The notes beneath the pieces were generated by a model that was not told where the DNA came from, did not search any database, and worked only from the letters and a program-made list of their open reading frames with translations. Position numbers and translations under genes: made by a program. From Streptomyces massasporeus (GTDB lineage: Bacteria > Actinomycetota > Actinomycetes > Streptomycetales > Streptomycetaceae): DNA of 64,000 nucleotides. Position 1 is the stretch's first letter; each line of letters begins with the position of its first letter. Shown here one piece after another: positions 40,897-49,663 of this stretch. The stretch lies in NCBI RefSeq assembly GCF_014648995.1, contig NZ_BMSE01000001.1:744001-808000 (forward strand), given 5' to 3'.

Positions 40897-41781
40897 ATGC
40901 AGATCGGTCTTGTGGGTCTCGGCAAGATGGGCGGCAACATGCGCGAGCGCCTGCGCAACGCCGGCCACACCGTCATCGGCTACGACACCGACCCCGAGAA
41001 GTCCGACGTCGCCAGCCTGGCCGACCTCGTCAACCAGCTGGAGGCGCCGCGTACGGTCTGGGTCATGGTCCCGGCCGGCGACCCCACCCAGCACGTCATC
41101 GACCGTCTGGCGGACCTCCTCAAGCCGTACGACACGGTGGTCGACGGCGGCAACTCGCGCTGGACGGACGACGAGAAGCACGCCGAGGAGCTGAGCAAGC
41201 GCGGCATCGGCTTCGTCGACGCGGGCGTCTCCGGCGGCGTGTGGGGACTGAAGAACGGCTACGCCCTGATGGTCGGCGGCGAGAAGGAGTACGTCGACCG
41301 GCTGCGGCCGATCTTCGAGGCGCTCAAGCCGGAGGGCCCGTACGGCTTCGTCCACGCGGGCAAGGTGGGCGCCGGGCACTTCGCGAAGATGGTCCACAAC
41401 GGCATCGAGTACGCGATGATGCAGGCCTACGCCGAGGGCTGGGAGCTGCTGGAGGCCGTGGACTCGGTGGACAACGTCCGCGAGGTGTTCCGCTCCTGGC
41501 AGGACGGCACCGTCATCCGCTCCTGGCTGCTCGACCTGGCGGTGGACGCCCTGGACGAGGACGAGCACCTGGAGGAGCTCCGGGGCTACGCCCAGGACTC
41601 CGGTGAGGGACGCTGGACGGTGGAGGCGGCGATCGACAACTCCGTGCCGCTGCCCGCGATCACCGCCTCCCTCTTCTCCCGGTTCGCCTCCCGGCAGGAC
41701 GACTCGCCGCAGATGAAGATGATCGCGGCGCTGCGCAACCAGTTCGGCGGCCACGCCGTCGAGTCCGCGAAGAAGGCGTAG
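40897..41781 (+). CDS. gnd: 6-phosphogluconate dehydrogenase (decarboxylating), short type
   Basis: A 294-residue enzyme, the short dimer/tetramer class rather than the 470-residue one. GLVGLGKMGGNMRERLRNAG is the nucleotide motif; VDGGNSRW and DAGVSGGVWGLKNGYALMVG are the substrate signatures, and Lys in GAGHFAKMVHNGIEY is catalytic. After the second strand stands YDTD (Asp30) instead of the NRT of NADP enzymes, which predicts NAD+ preference. It makes ribulose-5-phosphate and CO2. Coupled to pgi by a 1-bp gap and to the phosphatase by 3 bp. Confidence 0.95.
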   Translation: MQIGLVGLGKMGGNMRERLRNAGHTVIGYDTDPEKSDVASLADLVNQLEAPRTVWVMVPAGDPTQHVIDRLADLLKPYDTVVDGGNSRWTDDEKHAEELSKRGIGFVDAGVSGGVWGLKNGYALMVGGEKEYVDRLRPIFEALKPEGPYGFVHAGKVGAGHFAKMVHNGIEYAMMQAYAEGWELLEAVDSVDNVREVFRSWQDGTVIRSWLLDLAVDALDEDEHLEELRGYAQDSGEGRWTVEAAIDNSVPLPAITASLFSRFASRQDDSPQMKMIAALRNQFGGHAVESAKKA

Positions 41782-41784
41782 GAC

Positions 41785-42372
41785 GTGGGTGATCTGCTGC
41801 TGGTCCGCCACGGCGAGACGGAGTGGAGCCGGAGCGGACAGCACACCAGCTTCACCGACCTGCCCCTCACCCCGCACGGTGAGGAGCAGGCCGCCTCGCT
41901 CGCCCCGCTCCTCGCGGACCGCTCCTTCGCACTGGTCCTCACCAGCCCGCTCGGCCGCGCGGTGCGCACCGCCGAACTCGCGGGCCTGACGGGGACCGTG
42001 CGGGACGCGGACCTGCACGAGTGGCACTACGGCGCCTACGAGGGCGTCACCACCGAGGAGACACACCGCACCCGCCCCGACTGGGACCTGTGGACCGACG
42101 GGTGCCCGCCCGGCCCCGACGGCGAGCCCGGCGAGTCCCCCGAGGAGGTCGGCGAACGCGCCGACCGGGTGCTGGCCCGGGCGGAGAAGTCGCTGCCCGA
42201 GGGCGATGTGATGCTGGTGGCGCACGGCCACTTCCTCCGCGTCCTGACGGCCCGCCGACTGGGTCTGCCCCCGGCGCGGGGGCAGTTGTTCCGGCTGGAG
42301 ACCGGCACGGTCAGCCGGCTGTCGACCGAGCACGGCCGGCCCGTGATCGCGGAGTGGAACACCCGGGCGTAA
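41785..42372 (+). CDS. histidine phosphatase family protein
   Basis: A 195-residue phosphoglycerate-mutase-like phosphatase. LLLVRHGETEWSRSGQHTS begins the protein with the phospho-acceptor His, and VMLVAHGHFLRVL supplies the second His. Last gene of the pentose-phosphate operon, GTG start 3 bp after gnd, ending at a strong hairpin. It may dephosphorylate a sugar phosphate or phosphoglycerate; the family is too broad to choose. It is not a lactonase, which the operon lacks. Confidence 0.9.
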   Translation: MGDLLLVRHGETEWSRSGQHTSFTDLPLTPHGEEQAASLAPLLADRSFALVLTSPLGRAVRTAELAGLTGTVRDADLHEWHYGAYEGVTTEETHRTRPDWDLWTDGCPPGPDGEPGESPEEVGERADRVLARAEKSLPEGDVMLVAHGHFLRVLTARRLGLPPARGQLFRLETGTVSRLSTEHGRPVIAEWNTRA

Positions 42373-42377
42373 CGAGC

Positions 42378-42411
42378 CCCGGCCGGAGGTGAGTTGACAC
42401 CTCCGGCCGGG
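42378..42411 (+). terminator. terminator of the pentose-phosphate operon
   Basis: CCCGGCCGGAGGTG and CACCTCCGGCCGGG form a perfect 14-bp stem with a six-base loop, starting 6 bp after the phosphatase stop. No U tract follows, which is common for streptomycete terminators. Confidence 0.85.
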
Positions 42412-42445
42412 CACGTCAGAGTCCCGGCTGATGGAGATCGACGAC

Positions 42446-43897
42446 ATGACACCCGCCGAGGAGCGGGTGTGGCGCGCCTTTCCGCGCGGGCAGGACGTGG
42501 ACTTCCGGGGCGCGGCCGACGAGGACCCGGCACGGGGCGCGGACTGGGGCCCCGACCGGACCGTACGGGCGGCCGTGGTGCGGGCCCTGCTGCTGAGCGC
42601 CCCGCAGGAGGACGGGGAGACCGCCGCTCTCAGACTGGCGGGTGCGCGGATCACCGGAGTGCTGAACCTCCAGTACGCCGACCTCGACCACGCCATGCGC
42701 CTCAGCCACTGCTTCTTCGAGGACGTGCCCGTGCTGTACGCGGCGCGGCTGCGCCAGCTGAACCTGCGCGGCTCGGTGCTGCCCGGCCTGGACGCCGCCA
42801 CCCTGCGCGTGGACGGCGTCCTGCGCATGTCGGACTGCCTGTTCGACGGGCCCGTGCGGCTCGGCGGGGCGCAGATCTCCGGCGCGCTGTTCATGGACGG
42901 CGCCGGGATCGACGAGACGCAGTCCGGTCAGCCGGCGCTCCAGCTCAACCATGTGACCGTCGGGGACGGCCTGTCGGCGCCGGGCCTGCGCACGCGCGGC
43001 GAGGTGCGGCTGACGGGCGCCTCGGTCGCCGGCTCGATCGATCTCAACGGGGCGCGGCTGCAGGCCGGTGCGGGCGAGGTCGCCCTGGACGCGGAGACGC
43101 TCACGGTGGAGGGCGACGCCCTGCTGCGTGAGGCGGACGTGCTGGGCTGGATCGGCCTGCGGGGCGCCCGGATCGCGGGCCGGCTCGACCTGTCGCACGC
43201 GCGGCTGGCGAACCCGGGTGACGCGGCGCTGCGGGCCAGCAGCTGCACCATCGGGGAACTCTGGGTGCGCAAGGGCCCTCCCATGGAGGGCACCCTCAAT
43301 CTGCGGCGCGCCCAGATGGACGTGCTGTTCCTGGAGCCGGAGGCGGTCCCGGGCGAGGTCCTGCTCAACAGCCTCGTCTACACCTCCCTCACCCCGCACG
43401 AGCCCGCCGAGCGACGTCTGGCGATGCTGGAGCGGGACGGCGAGGGCTATGTCCCGCACGCCTACGAGCAGTTGACCGCCGCCTACCGCAGGATCGGCGA
43501 CGACCCCGCCGCCCGCCTGGTCCAGCTCGCCAAGCAGCGCCGCCGCCGCAGCACCCTGCCCTGGTACGGCCGACTGTGGGGCCATGTGCAGGACGCCACC
43601 GTCGGCTACGGCTTCCGCCCCCTGCGGGCGGCGGGCTGGCTGGTGTCCCTGCTCGCGGTCGGCTCGCTCGCCTACGCGCTGCACCACCCCGCGCCGCTGA
43701 AGGCGGACGAGGCACCGCAGTTCAACCCGGTGTTCTACACCCTCGACCTGCTGCTGCCGGTGATCTCCTTCGGACAGGAGGCCGCGTTCGCCCCGACCGA
43801 CGGCTACCAGTGGCTCTCCTACACCTTGGTGCTCACGGGCTGGATCCTCGCCACCACCGTCGTCACCGGCATCACCCGGACCGTCAGCCGCCAGTGA
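42446..43897 (+). CDS. beta-helix-repeat membrane protein of unknown function
   Basis: A 483-residue protein I do not recognise as a named family. Residues about 50-300 repeat a roughly 20-residue unit of the form LxLxGAxIxGxLxLxxA (for example LRLAGARITGVLNLQYADLD), as in right-handed beta-helix or pentapeptide-like proteins. A charged segment follows, then three hydrophobic stretches (GWLVSLLAVGSLAYAL, FYTLDLLLPVISFG, YTLVLTGWILATTVVTGI), placing the helix probably on the cytoplasmic side. ATG 42446 has GGAG 9 bp ahead; an ATG at 42431 has none. It overlaps the convergent dehydratase by 14 bp. Confidence 0.75.
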   Translation: MTPAEERVWRAFPRGQDVDFRGAADEDPARGADWGPDRTVRAAVVRALLLSAPQEDGETAALRLAGARITGVLNLQYADLDHAMRLSHCFFEDVPVLYAARLRQLNLRGSVLPGLDAATLRVDGVLRMSDCLFDGPVRLGGAQISGALFMDGAGIDETQSGQPALQLNHVTVGDGLSAPGLRTRGEVRLTGASVAGSIDLNGARLQAGAGEVALDAETLTVEGDALLREADVLGWIGLRGARIAGRLDLSHARLANPGDAALRASSCTIGELWVRKGPPMEGTLNLRRAQMDVLFLEPEAVPGEVLLNSLVYTSLTPHEPAERRLAMLERDGEGYVPHAYEQLTAAYRRIGDDPAARLVQLAKQRRRRSTLPWYGRLWGHVQDATVGYGFRPLRAAGWLVSLLAVGSLAYALHHPAPLKADEAPQFNPVFYTLDLLLPVISFGQEAAFAPTDGYQWLSYTLVLTGWILATTVVTGITRTVSRQ

Positions 43898-45680
43898 GCG
43901 CCCGTGCCGTGTGCTGCGCGGCCAGCCGCACCGGGGCGTTGGCGGCGCCGTAGCCCCGGTACCCGCCGTCGCGCTGGACCAGTTCGAAGAAGACCCGGCC
44001 GACGGTGCGGGTGTAGCAGTGGCGGAAGACGCCGTGGTCGTCGCGGTCGTAGAGGATGCCGAAGTCGCGGTAGGTCTCCAGCTCGCCGTCGGCGAACTCG
44101 AAGCGGGCGGCGAGGTCGTCGAAGTAGTTCGCGGGCACCGGCAGCAGACTGCCGCCCGCCTCGCGGAACCGGCGGGCAGCGGCGACCACGTCGTCGGTGG
44201 CCAGGGCGATGTGCTGGGCGTGGACGGTGTCGTCGGTGGGCGCGGCGCCGACGGTGAGGGCGATCCGCACGCTGCCGTCGGGGCTGGTGACGGCACGGCT
44301 GCGCATCAGACCGTAGGGGTCGGCCACGTCCACGCTCTCCTGGGCGTGCAGGCCGAGCACGCCCCGATGGAAGAGGGCCGCCTCGTCGAAGTGGTGCCAG
44401 GGCTGGGTGAGGGCGAGGTGGTCGATGCCCCGGATGCCGGCCTGCGCCGGGGGCACGCCCGTGTTCTCGAAGTCGGCCCGCCAGTCGGGCAGTTCCGGGC
44501 GTCCGGTGGCGCAGAAGAACAGCTCCGTGCCGTCGGGAGCGGCGACCGCGTCCAGCGGGGCGTCCTGCGGCGCGCGACGGCGCGGCAGCACGGGCGCGAG
44601 CAGGGCCTCGGCCCGCCGGGCGGCTGCGGCCGGGTCCGGTGACTCCAGTCCGATCGCGGCGAGCCGGGTGCCGTCGCGGCGGGGCGCCGTCCCGGTGTTG
44701 ACCAGGACGCGGGCGTCGCCCTGCTCCCACAGGGCGACGGGCTTGCCGCGATGGCGGGCGGTGCGGGTGAAGCCCAGGGCGCCGAGCAGGGCGGCGAGGG
44801 GCTCGGCGTCGGGCGTGACCAGCTCGGCGAAGGCGACGCCGGTGGGGACGACGGGGTCGGGCAGGGGTGCCCTGCCCACCGTCTCCTGGAGGACCAGCAG
44901 GGAGCGCCGGGCGTCGACGGCGGTCGGACCGGCGTCGGCCTGCCGGAACACGTCGTTGAAGACCTCCAGGGAGAGCGGGCCGTCGTAGCCGGTGGCCAGC
45001 ACCTGGCGCACCAGCCCGGCGACGTCGAAGCCGCCCTGGCCGGGGAAGCAGCGGTAGTGGCGGCTCCACTGCAGGACGTCCATGGCCAGCAGCGGGGCAT
45101 CGGCGAGCTGGAGGAAGAAGATCTTCTCGCCGGGGATGTCCGCGATGCCCTGGGGATCCGAGCCGCGCGAGAGGATGTGGAAGCTGTCCAGGCAGGTGCC
45201 GAGCGCGGGGTGACCGGCCGTCTCGACGATGCGCCAGGCGTGGTCGTAGGTACTGACGTGCCGCCCCCACGCCAGCGCCTCGTAGGCGACCCGGACACCG
45301 GACTCCGCCGCCAGGTCGGCGAGCCGGCTCAGCTGCTCGGCGGCGAGGGCGTCGTCGTCCACCGCCTGCGGGGAGACGCTGGAGCAGACGAGGACCGTGT
45401 CGGCGCCGAGCCGGCGCATCAGCTCGAACTTGTGCCGGGCCCGCCGCAGGTTCCGGGCGAACTCCGCCTCGGGGACGGCCTCGATGTCCCGCATCGGCTG
45501 GTAGAGGTCGATGCGGAGACCGAGGTCGGCGCAGCGGGCGCGGATGTCCTCGGGGGTGAGGGGGCAGGCCAGCAGGTCGTTCTCGAAGATCTCCACCCCG
45601 TCGAAGCCGGCCCGGGCGGCGGCGTCGAGTTTCCCGGTGAGGGAGCCGCTGAGGGAGACGGTGGCGATGGACGTACGCAC
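43884..45680 (-). CDS. 3-dehydroshikimate dehydratase, TIM barrel-VOC fusion (QuiC/QsuB type)
   Basis: A 598-residue two-domain enzyme. Residues 1-280 are a xylose-isomerase-like TIM barrel (GFDGVEIFENDLLACP, AYEALAWGRHV, GTCLDSFHILSRG, SLEVFNDVFRQ) with metal-binding Glu and Asp; residues about 290-598 are two vicinal-oxygen-chelate repeats like 4-hydroxyphenylpyruvate dioxygenase (IDHLALTQPWHHF, VFFELVQRDGGYRGYG). The barrel turns 3-dehydroshikimate into protocatechuate. GTG 45680 has GAGAGG 7 bp ahead. Lies 14 bp after the shikimate dehydrogenase gene. Function of the VOC half in this fusion is unclear. Confidence 0.88.
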   Translation of the reverse strand: MRTSIATVSLSGSLTGKLDAAARAGFDGVEIFENDLLACPLTPEDIRARCADLGLRIDLYQPMRDIEAVPEAEFARNLRRARHKFELMRRLGADTVLVCSSVSPQAVDDDALAAEQLSRLADLAAESGVRVAYEALAWGRHVSTYDHAWRIVETAGHPALGTCLDSFHILSRGSDPQGIADIPGEKIFFLQLADAPLLAMDVLQWSRHYRCFPGQGGFDVAGLVRQVLATGYDGPLSLEVFNDVFRQADAGPTAVDARRSLLVLQETVGRAPLPDPVVPTGVAFAELVTPDAEPLAALLGALGFTRTARHRGKPVALWEQGDARVLVNTGTAPRRDGTRLAAIGLESPDPAAAARRAEALLAPVLPRRRAPQDAPLDAVAAPDGTELFFCATGRPELPDWRADFENTGVPPAQAGIRGIDHLALTQPWHHFDEAALFHRGVLGLHAQESVDVADPYGLMRSRAVTSPDGSVRIALTVGAAPTDDTVHAQHIALATDDVVAAARRFREAGGSLLPVPANYFDDLAARFEFADGELETYRDFGILYDRDDHGVFRHCYTRTVGRVFFELVQRDGGYRGYGAANAPVRLAAQHTARALTGG

Positions 45681-45694
45681 GTCGGTACCTCTCT

Positions 45695-46570
45695 CTAGTT
45701 CGGAGCTCCGACGGCCCCGGCCAGTTCGGTCAGGTCCGCCAGCATCCGCGCGGCGTCGGGTTCCCGGCCGGTGAACAGACGGAACGCGTCGGCGGCCTGG
45801 AAAGCGGCCATGCCGCCGCCGTCGAGGGTGGCGCAGCCCAGGGCCCGGGCGGTCCGCAACAGCTCGGTCTCCAGCGGGCGGTAGACCACCTCGGCCACCC
45901 ACAGTCCGGAGTGGAGCAGCTCGGCGGGCAGGGGCAGGCCGGGGTGGGCGGCCATGCCGGTGGGGGTGGCGTGCACGATGCCGTCGGCCCGGGCGAGCAG
46001 CTCGGTCCGCCGGTCCGGGGAGGCGGCGGCCGCCCGGCCCGCTCCGAAGGTCCGGTTCAGGGAGCCGGCCAGGGCCACGGCCCGCTCGGGCAGGGCGTCG
46101 ACGACGGTGACCCGTCCGGCGCCGAGGGTGAGCGTGGCGTGGGCGACGGCCGCCCCCGCACCGCCGGCCCCCAGCTGCACGACCCGCTCCAGCGGCGCGT
46201 CGGGCAGCCCGCGCGCGAACGAGGCGGCGAAGCCGGTGACGTCCGTGTTGTGGCCGACCGCGCGGCCGTCCTCGAAGACGACGGTGTTGACCGCGCCCAG
46301 CGCCTCGGCCTGCGGGGCGAGCGCGTCCAGGTGCTCGATGACGAGCTGCTTGCAGGGGTGCGTGATGTTGAGCCCGTCGAAGCCCAGGTCGCGGGCGGCC
46401 CGCACCAGGTCCCCGACCGCCTCGGGCGGCACCCCGAGGGTGTCGATGTCGATCAGCCGGTACACCAGGCGAAGGCCCTGCCGGTCGGCCTCCCGCTCGT
46501 GCAGCGCCGGACTGAGTGACGGGCCGATGCCGGAACCGATCAGTCCGACGAGATACGACTCCTTGGGCAC
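45695..46570 (-). CDS. shikimate/quinate dehydrogenase (AroE family)
   Basis: A 291-residue AroE-family enzyme. LIGSGIGPSLSPALHE binds the substrate carboxylate, GLNITHPCKQLVIEHLD holds the catalytic Lys, and VVQLGAGGAGAAVAHATLTL is the dinucleotide motif followed by VVDALPE, an acidic end that favours NAD+ and thus catabolic quinate/shikimate oxidation. GTG start. It feeds the adjacent dehydratase. The operator and TetR gene upstream suggest induction by the substrate. Confidence 0.9.
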   Translation of the reverse strand: MPKESYLVGLIGSGIGPSLSPALHEREADRQGLRLVYRLIDIDTLGVPPEAVGDLVRAARDLGFDGLNITHPCKQLVIEHLDALAPQAEALGAVNTVVFEDGRAVGHNTDVTGFAASFARGLPDAPLERVVQLGAGGAGAAVAHATLTLGAGRVTVVDALPERAVALAGSLNRTFGAGRAAAASPDRRTELLARADGIVHATPTGMAAHPGLPLPAELLHSGLWVAEVVYRPLETELLRTARALGCATLDGGGMAAFQAADAFRLFTGREPDAARMLADLTELAGAVGAPN

Positions 46571-46591
46571 GCGCGCCTCCCGAGCGGCTCA

Positions 46592-46615
46592 CTAATGTAC
46601 GAACTAGTACGTTAG
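46592..46615. promoter_or_regulatory. 24-bp imperfect palindrome, TetR operator A
   Basis: Between the divergent aroE-like and tetR genes. Its ends are CTAA and TTAG, with inner GTAC arms (CTAATGTAC...GTACGTTAG). The spacing and the CTAA-n16-TTAG frame recur at 47443-47466 ahead of the MFS gene. Confidence 0.6.
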
Positions 46616-46712
46616 CTATATCAGTCGAGCACGGGCTCGGGAAGACCCCATGGGCGGACGGGCCCCTGCTTCTAGAATCACCGGCACCGGACCCTCCGCC
46701 CGAAGGAACCTG

Positions 46713-47378
46713 ATGACCAGCGTCGAAGAACCGGCACGATCCGGCGAGCGCATCCGTGACGCCGCCCGCACCCGGGCCGAGATCCTCGACGTCGCCACCC
46801 AGGAGTTCGCCCGGGCCGGCTACGACGGAGCCCGGGTGGACGAGATCGCCGCCCGCACCCGCACCACCAAGCGGATGATCTACTACTACTTCGGCGGCAA
46901 GGAGCAGCTGTTCACGGCCGTGCTGGAGCGCGCGTACGGCGTGATCCGGGAGGCCGAGCAGGAGCTCGACGTCGACCACCTGGACCCGGTGGCGGCGATC
47001 CGGCGGCTGGCCGAGCTGACCTTCGACCACCACGAGCAGCACCCGGACTTCATCCGCCTGGTCAGCATCGAGAACATCCACGAGGCCCACCACATCGCCG
47101 GCTCCGAGAAACTCGGGAAGATCGGCTCCCCCGCCCTGGACGTGATCCGCCGGATCCTGGCGTCGGGCCAGGAGTCCGGCCTGTTCACGGCCGACGTCGA
47201 CGCCGTCGACCTGCACGCGATGATCTCCTCCTTCTGCTTCTTCCGGGTCTCCAACCGGCACACCTTCGGCGCGCTGTTCGGCCGCGACCTGCTCGACGGG
47301 GCGCAGCGCGCGCACTACCGGGCGATGCTGGGCGACATGGTGATCGCGTACCTGACGGCGGAGCGCTCGGCCGGCTGA
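46713..47378 (+). CDS. TetR-family transcriptional regulator
   Basis: A 221-residue repressor. AEILDVATQEFARAGYDGAR then IAARTRTTKRMIYYYFGGKE is the N-terminal helix-turn-helix; the rest is the all-helical ligand domain with a TetR C-terminal domain. ATG 46713 has GAAGGA ahead. It is divergent from the shikimate catabolic pair and upstream of a transporter, and the two CTAA-TTAG palindromes at both promoters are its likely sites. Confidence 0.93.
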   Translation: MTSVEEPARSGERIRDAARTRAEILDVATQEFARAGYDGARVDEIAARTRTTKRMIYYYFGGKEQLFTAVLERAYGVIREAEQELDVDHLDPVAAIRRLAELTFDHHEQHPDFIRLVSIENIHEAHHIAGSEKLGKIGSPALDVIRRILASGQESGLFTADVDAVDLHAMISSFCFFRVSNRHTFGALFGRDLLDGAQRAHYRAMLGDMVIAYLTAERSAG

Positions 47379-47442
47379 ACGCCCGGCGCAGCACCCCTTG
47401 ACACCGGCGGCACGCGGGCGCAGCATCTCTGGCCATCCCCTA

Positions 47443-47466
47443 CTAACTACCCAGTGGGTTAATTAG
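47443..47466. promoter_or_regulatory. 24-bp imperfect palindrome, TetR operator B
   Basis: Again CTAA and TTAG ends, with TA and CC/GG matches inside (CTAACTACC...GGTTAATTAG). It lies 76 bp before the MFS start in the region where a promoter is expected. Confidence 0.55.
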
Positions 47467-47541
47467 CCGCGATCCGGCACGTCCCCTCTGCTCGTCCGTC
47501 GCCTCGCCCCGCCTTAGTGTGGGGCCCCCGAAGGAGCCGCC

Positions 47542-48900
47542 GTGTCCGTCCCCGCCATGCCCTCAGGGTCTGCCGCCCCGCCCGGCCAGCCCAGGAAGGC
47601 CGCCACCGCCGCCTGGATCGGCAGCGCCCTCGAGTACTACGACTTCTTCATCTACGGCAGCGCCGCCGCGCTGATCTTCCCCGAGGTGTTCTTCGACGAG
47701 TCCGACCCGGCGACCGCGACCCTGCTGTCGCTGGCCACGTTCGGCGTCGCGTACGCCGCCCGCCCGGTGGGCGCGCTGGTGCTCGGGCACTTCGGGGACA
47801 AGCTCGGCCGTAAGAAGATCATGGTCTTCACGCTGATGCTGATGGGCCTGTCGACGTTCCTCATCGGCTGTCTGCCGACCCGCGACCAGGTCGGCTCTCT
47901 CGCCCCCGTCCTGCTGGTGCTTTGCCGGGTGCTGCAGGGCATCTCGGCGGCGGGCGAGCAGGCCAGCGCCAACTCCATGACGCTGGAGCACGCACCACCG
48001 GACCGGCGCGGCTTCTTCACCAGCTTCACCCTCAGCGGCACCCAGGGCGGCCAGCTGCTGGCCACGCTGGTCTTCATCCCGGTCGCCGCGCTGCCCGAGG
48101 ACCAGTTGCTGTCGTGGGGCTGGCGGCTGCCGTTCTGGCTGAGCGTCGGGGTCGCCGTCGTCGGCTGGGTGATCCGCCGCAAGCTGGACGAGACGCCGGC
48201 CTTCGCCCAGCAGGCCGCCGAGGAGGGTGTGGTCAAGCTGCCCCTCGTGATCCTTCTCCGCGAGCACTGGGCGGATGTGCTGCGGGTGATCGGGGGCGCG
48301 CTGATCGCCTCGGTGAGCACGATCTTCACGGTGTGGGCGCTGGCGTACGCCACGAGCGACGCGGTCGGCATGTCGCGTACGGCCATGCTGTGGGTGGGCG
48401 CCCTGGCCAATGTCGTCGCGCTCGCCGCGATCCCGCTGTGGGCGACGCTGTCCGACCGGATCGGACGCCGCCCGGTGTTCCTGATCGGCGCGGCCGGCAG
48501 CGCGGTGACGATGTTCCTGTACCTGTGGGCGGTCTCCACGGGCTCCTACCCGCTGACGTTCCTGACGGGCATCGTCTGCTTCGGCGTCGTCTACAGCGCC
48601 GCGAACGGGGTGTGGCCCGCGTTCTACGGCGAGATGTTCGCGACCCGGGTCCGGCTGTCCGGCGTGGCCATCGGTACGCAGATCGGGTTCGCGGCGGCCG
48701 GGTTCGCGGTGACGTTCGCGGCTCAGATCGCGGGGCCGGGGGGTGACGACTGGTCGGCGGTGGCGCTGTTCACGGCGGCGTTGTGCGTGCCGCCGGTGAT
48801 CGCGGCGGTGTCGGCGCGGGAGACCCACCGGGTTCCCACGGAGTCGCTGGGAGAGCACGCCGAACCCGGGGCTGTGCAGCCGGAGAGGGTGACGGCCTGA
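47542..48900 (+). CDS. MFS transporter, shikimate-transporter-like (MHS family)
   Basis: A 452-residue, about 12-helix carrier of the same MHS family as the gene at 23095. IGSALEYYDFFIYGSAAALI is helix 1, GHFGDKLGRKKIMV the loop signature, and SDRIGRRPVFLIG the mid repeat. GTG start with AAGGAG 6 bp ahead. Context with shikimate dehydrogenase and dehydroshikimate dehydratase makes a shikimate/quinate or hydroxybenzoate substrate likely. Ends at a strong hairpin. Confidence 0.92.
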   Translation: MSVPAMPSGSAAPPGQPRKAATAAWIGSALEYYDFFIYGSAAALIFPEVFFDESDPATATLLSLATFGVAYAARPVGALVLGHFGDKLGRKKIMVFTLMLMGLSTFLIGCLPTRDQVGSLAPVLLVLCRVLQGISAAGEQASANSMTLEHAPPDRRGFFTSFTLSGTQGGQLLATLVFIPVAALPEDQLLSWGWRLPFWLSVGVAVVGWVIRRKLDETPAFAQQAAEEGVVKLPLVILLREHWADVLRVIGGALIASVSTIFTVWALAYATSDAVGMSRTAMLWVGALANVVALAAIPLWATLSDRIGRRPVFLIGAAGSAVTMFLYLWAVSTGSYPLTFLTGIVCFGVVYSAANGVWPAFYGEMFATRVRLSGVAIGTQIGFAAAGFAVTFAAQIAGPGGDDWSAVALFTAALCVPPVIAAVSARETHRVPTESLGEHAEPGAVQPERVTA

Positions 48901-48914
48901 GGTCGTCATGTCGT

Positions 48915-48943
48915 GCTGCCGGGCCCCTCGAGGGCCCGGCAGC
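48915..48943 (+). terminator. terminator of the MFS gene
   Basis: GCTGCCGGGCCC and GGGCCCGGCAGC form a perfect 12-bp stem with a five-base loop, 14 bp after the transporter stop. Confidence 0.85.
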
Positions 48944-48979
48944 CTGTGGTTGTGCGTCGGGTGCGGGTGCGTGGGGGCC

Positions 48980-49009
48980 GGTCGCGCAGTTCCCGCGCCC
49001 TTCGGGCGC
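48980..49009 (-). repeat. Streptomyces intergenic repeat with hairpin, copy 2
   Basis: Read on the minus strand: hairpin GCGCCC-GAA-GGGCGC followed by GGGAACTGCGCGACC, the same order as copy 1 at 10194-10233. It begins 22 bp after the stop of the VOC gene and is in the same orientation to that gene as copy 1 to its own. Confidence 0.65.
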
Positions 49010-49031
49010 CTTGCCCCGAGCCTCGATGGGT

Positions 49032-49442
49032 TCAGCCGTTGGACCAGCCCCGCCGGCACAGAACCAGGCGGTAGCCGTCCGGGTCCTCGAGGGTGACCCC
49101 CCACTCGTTCCAGTAGGGGTTGGGGGACTCCACCCTCGTGCCGCCGTGCTCCTCCAGCCGGCCGACCAGGTCGTCCGGGACGGGGCCGTCCACGTAGACG
49201 ACCAGCAGGTCCTCCTCCGTGGGGCGGGGCTCGACCGGCCGGGCGGGCTCGTGCACGAGCTCCAAGTGCCAGTCGGCGTCGGGCCAGCCGAGCATCAGCA
49301 GGTCGTGCTCCCCCGGTTCGTCCCCGCCCGCGGCACGCCACACCACGCTGAGCCCGAGCCCTCCGCCCCAGAACCGCTCGGCCGCGGCGAGGTCCCTGGA
49401 GGGACGGGCGATACGAATGTGGCTGCGACCGTTCACGGGCAT
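49032..49442 (-). CDS. VOC-family (glyoxalase-like) protein
   Basis: A 136-residue single vicinal-oxygen-chelate protein: HIRIARPSRDLAAAERFWGG at the N-terminus, LELVHEPARPVEP in the middle and VTLEDPDGYRLVLCRRGW at the end give the beta-alpha-beta repeats and the metal-ligand His and Glu. Could be a lyase, dioxygenase or resistance binding protein; nothing nearby decides. Stands alone between a terminator and a divergent hydrolase gene. Confidence 0.85.
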   Translation of the reverse strand: MPVNGRSHIRIARPSRDLAAAERFWGGGLGLSVVWRAAGGDEPGEHDLLMLGWPDADWHLELVHEPARPVEPRPTEEDLLVVYVDGPVPDDLVGRLEEHGGTRVESPNPYWNEWGVTLEDPDGYRLVLCRRGWSNG

Positions 49443-49663
49443 CGTGACCTCTTCTCCTGGCGTCCCGGCCTGGGCGACGCCCCGAGCCTAGGGAACCGGC
49501 TCCCACCGGACCATCGGCCATCGGTCCTGCTCCCCCGGCCCCAAGGCCCCCGCTCACGCGTTCCTGCGCGATCATGAACCATTCCTGCACCCCGATGGGG
49601 TCTGAGGCGGTCCGGGTGGGGTATGCCGGATCTCACCTCGACGAGCGCGACGGGAGACGAGCC

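Noticed and set aside
43884..47426. A single 1180-codon reading frame spanning the dehydratase and the shikimate dehydrogenase region
   Set aside because: The frame is open upstream only by chance; the GTG at 45680 has a good ribosome binding site and the AroE gene occupies the upstream DNA in another frame.
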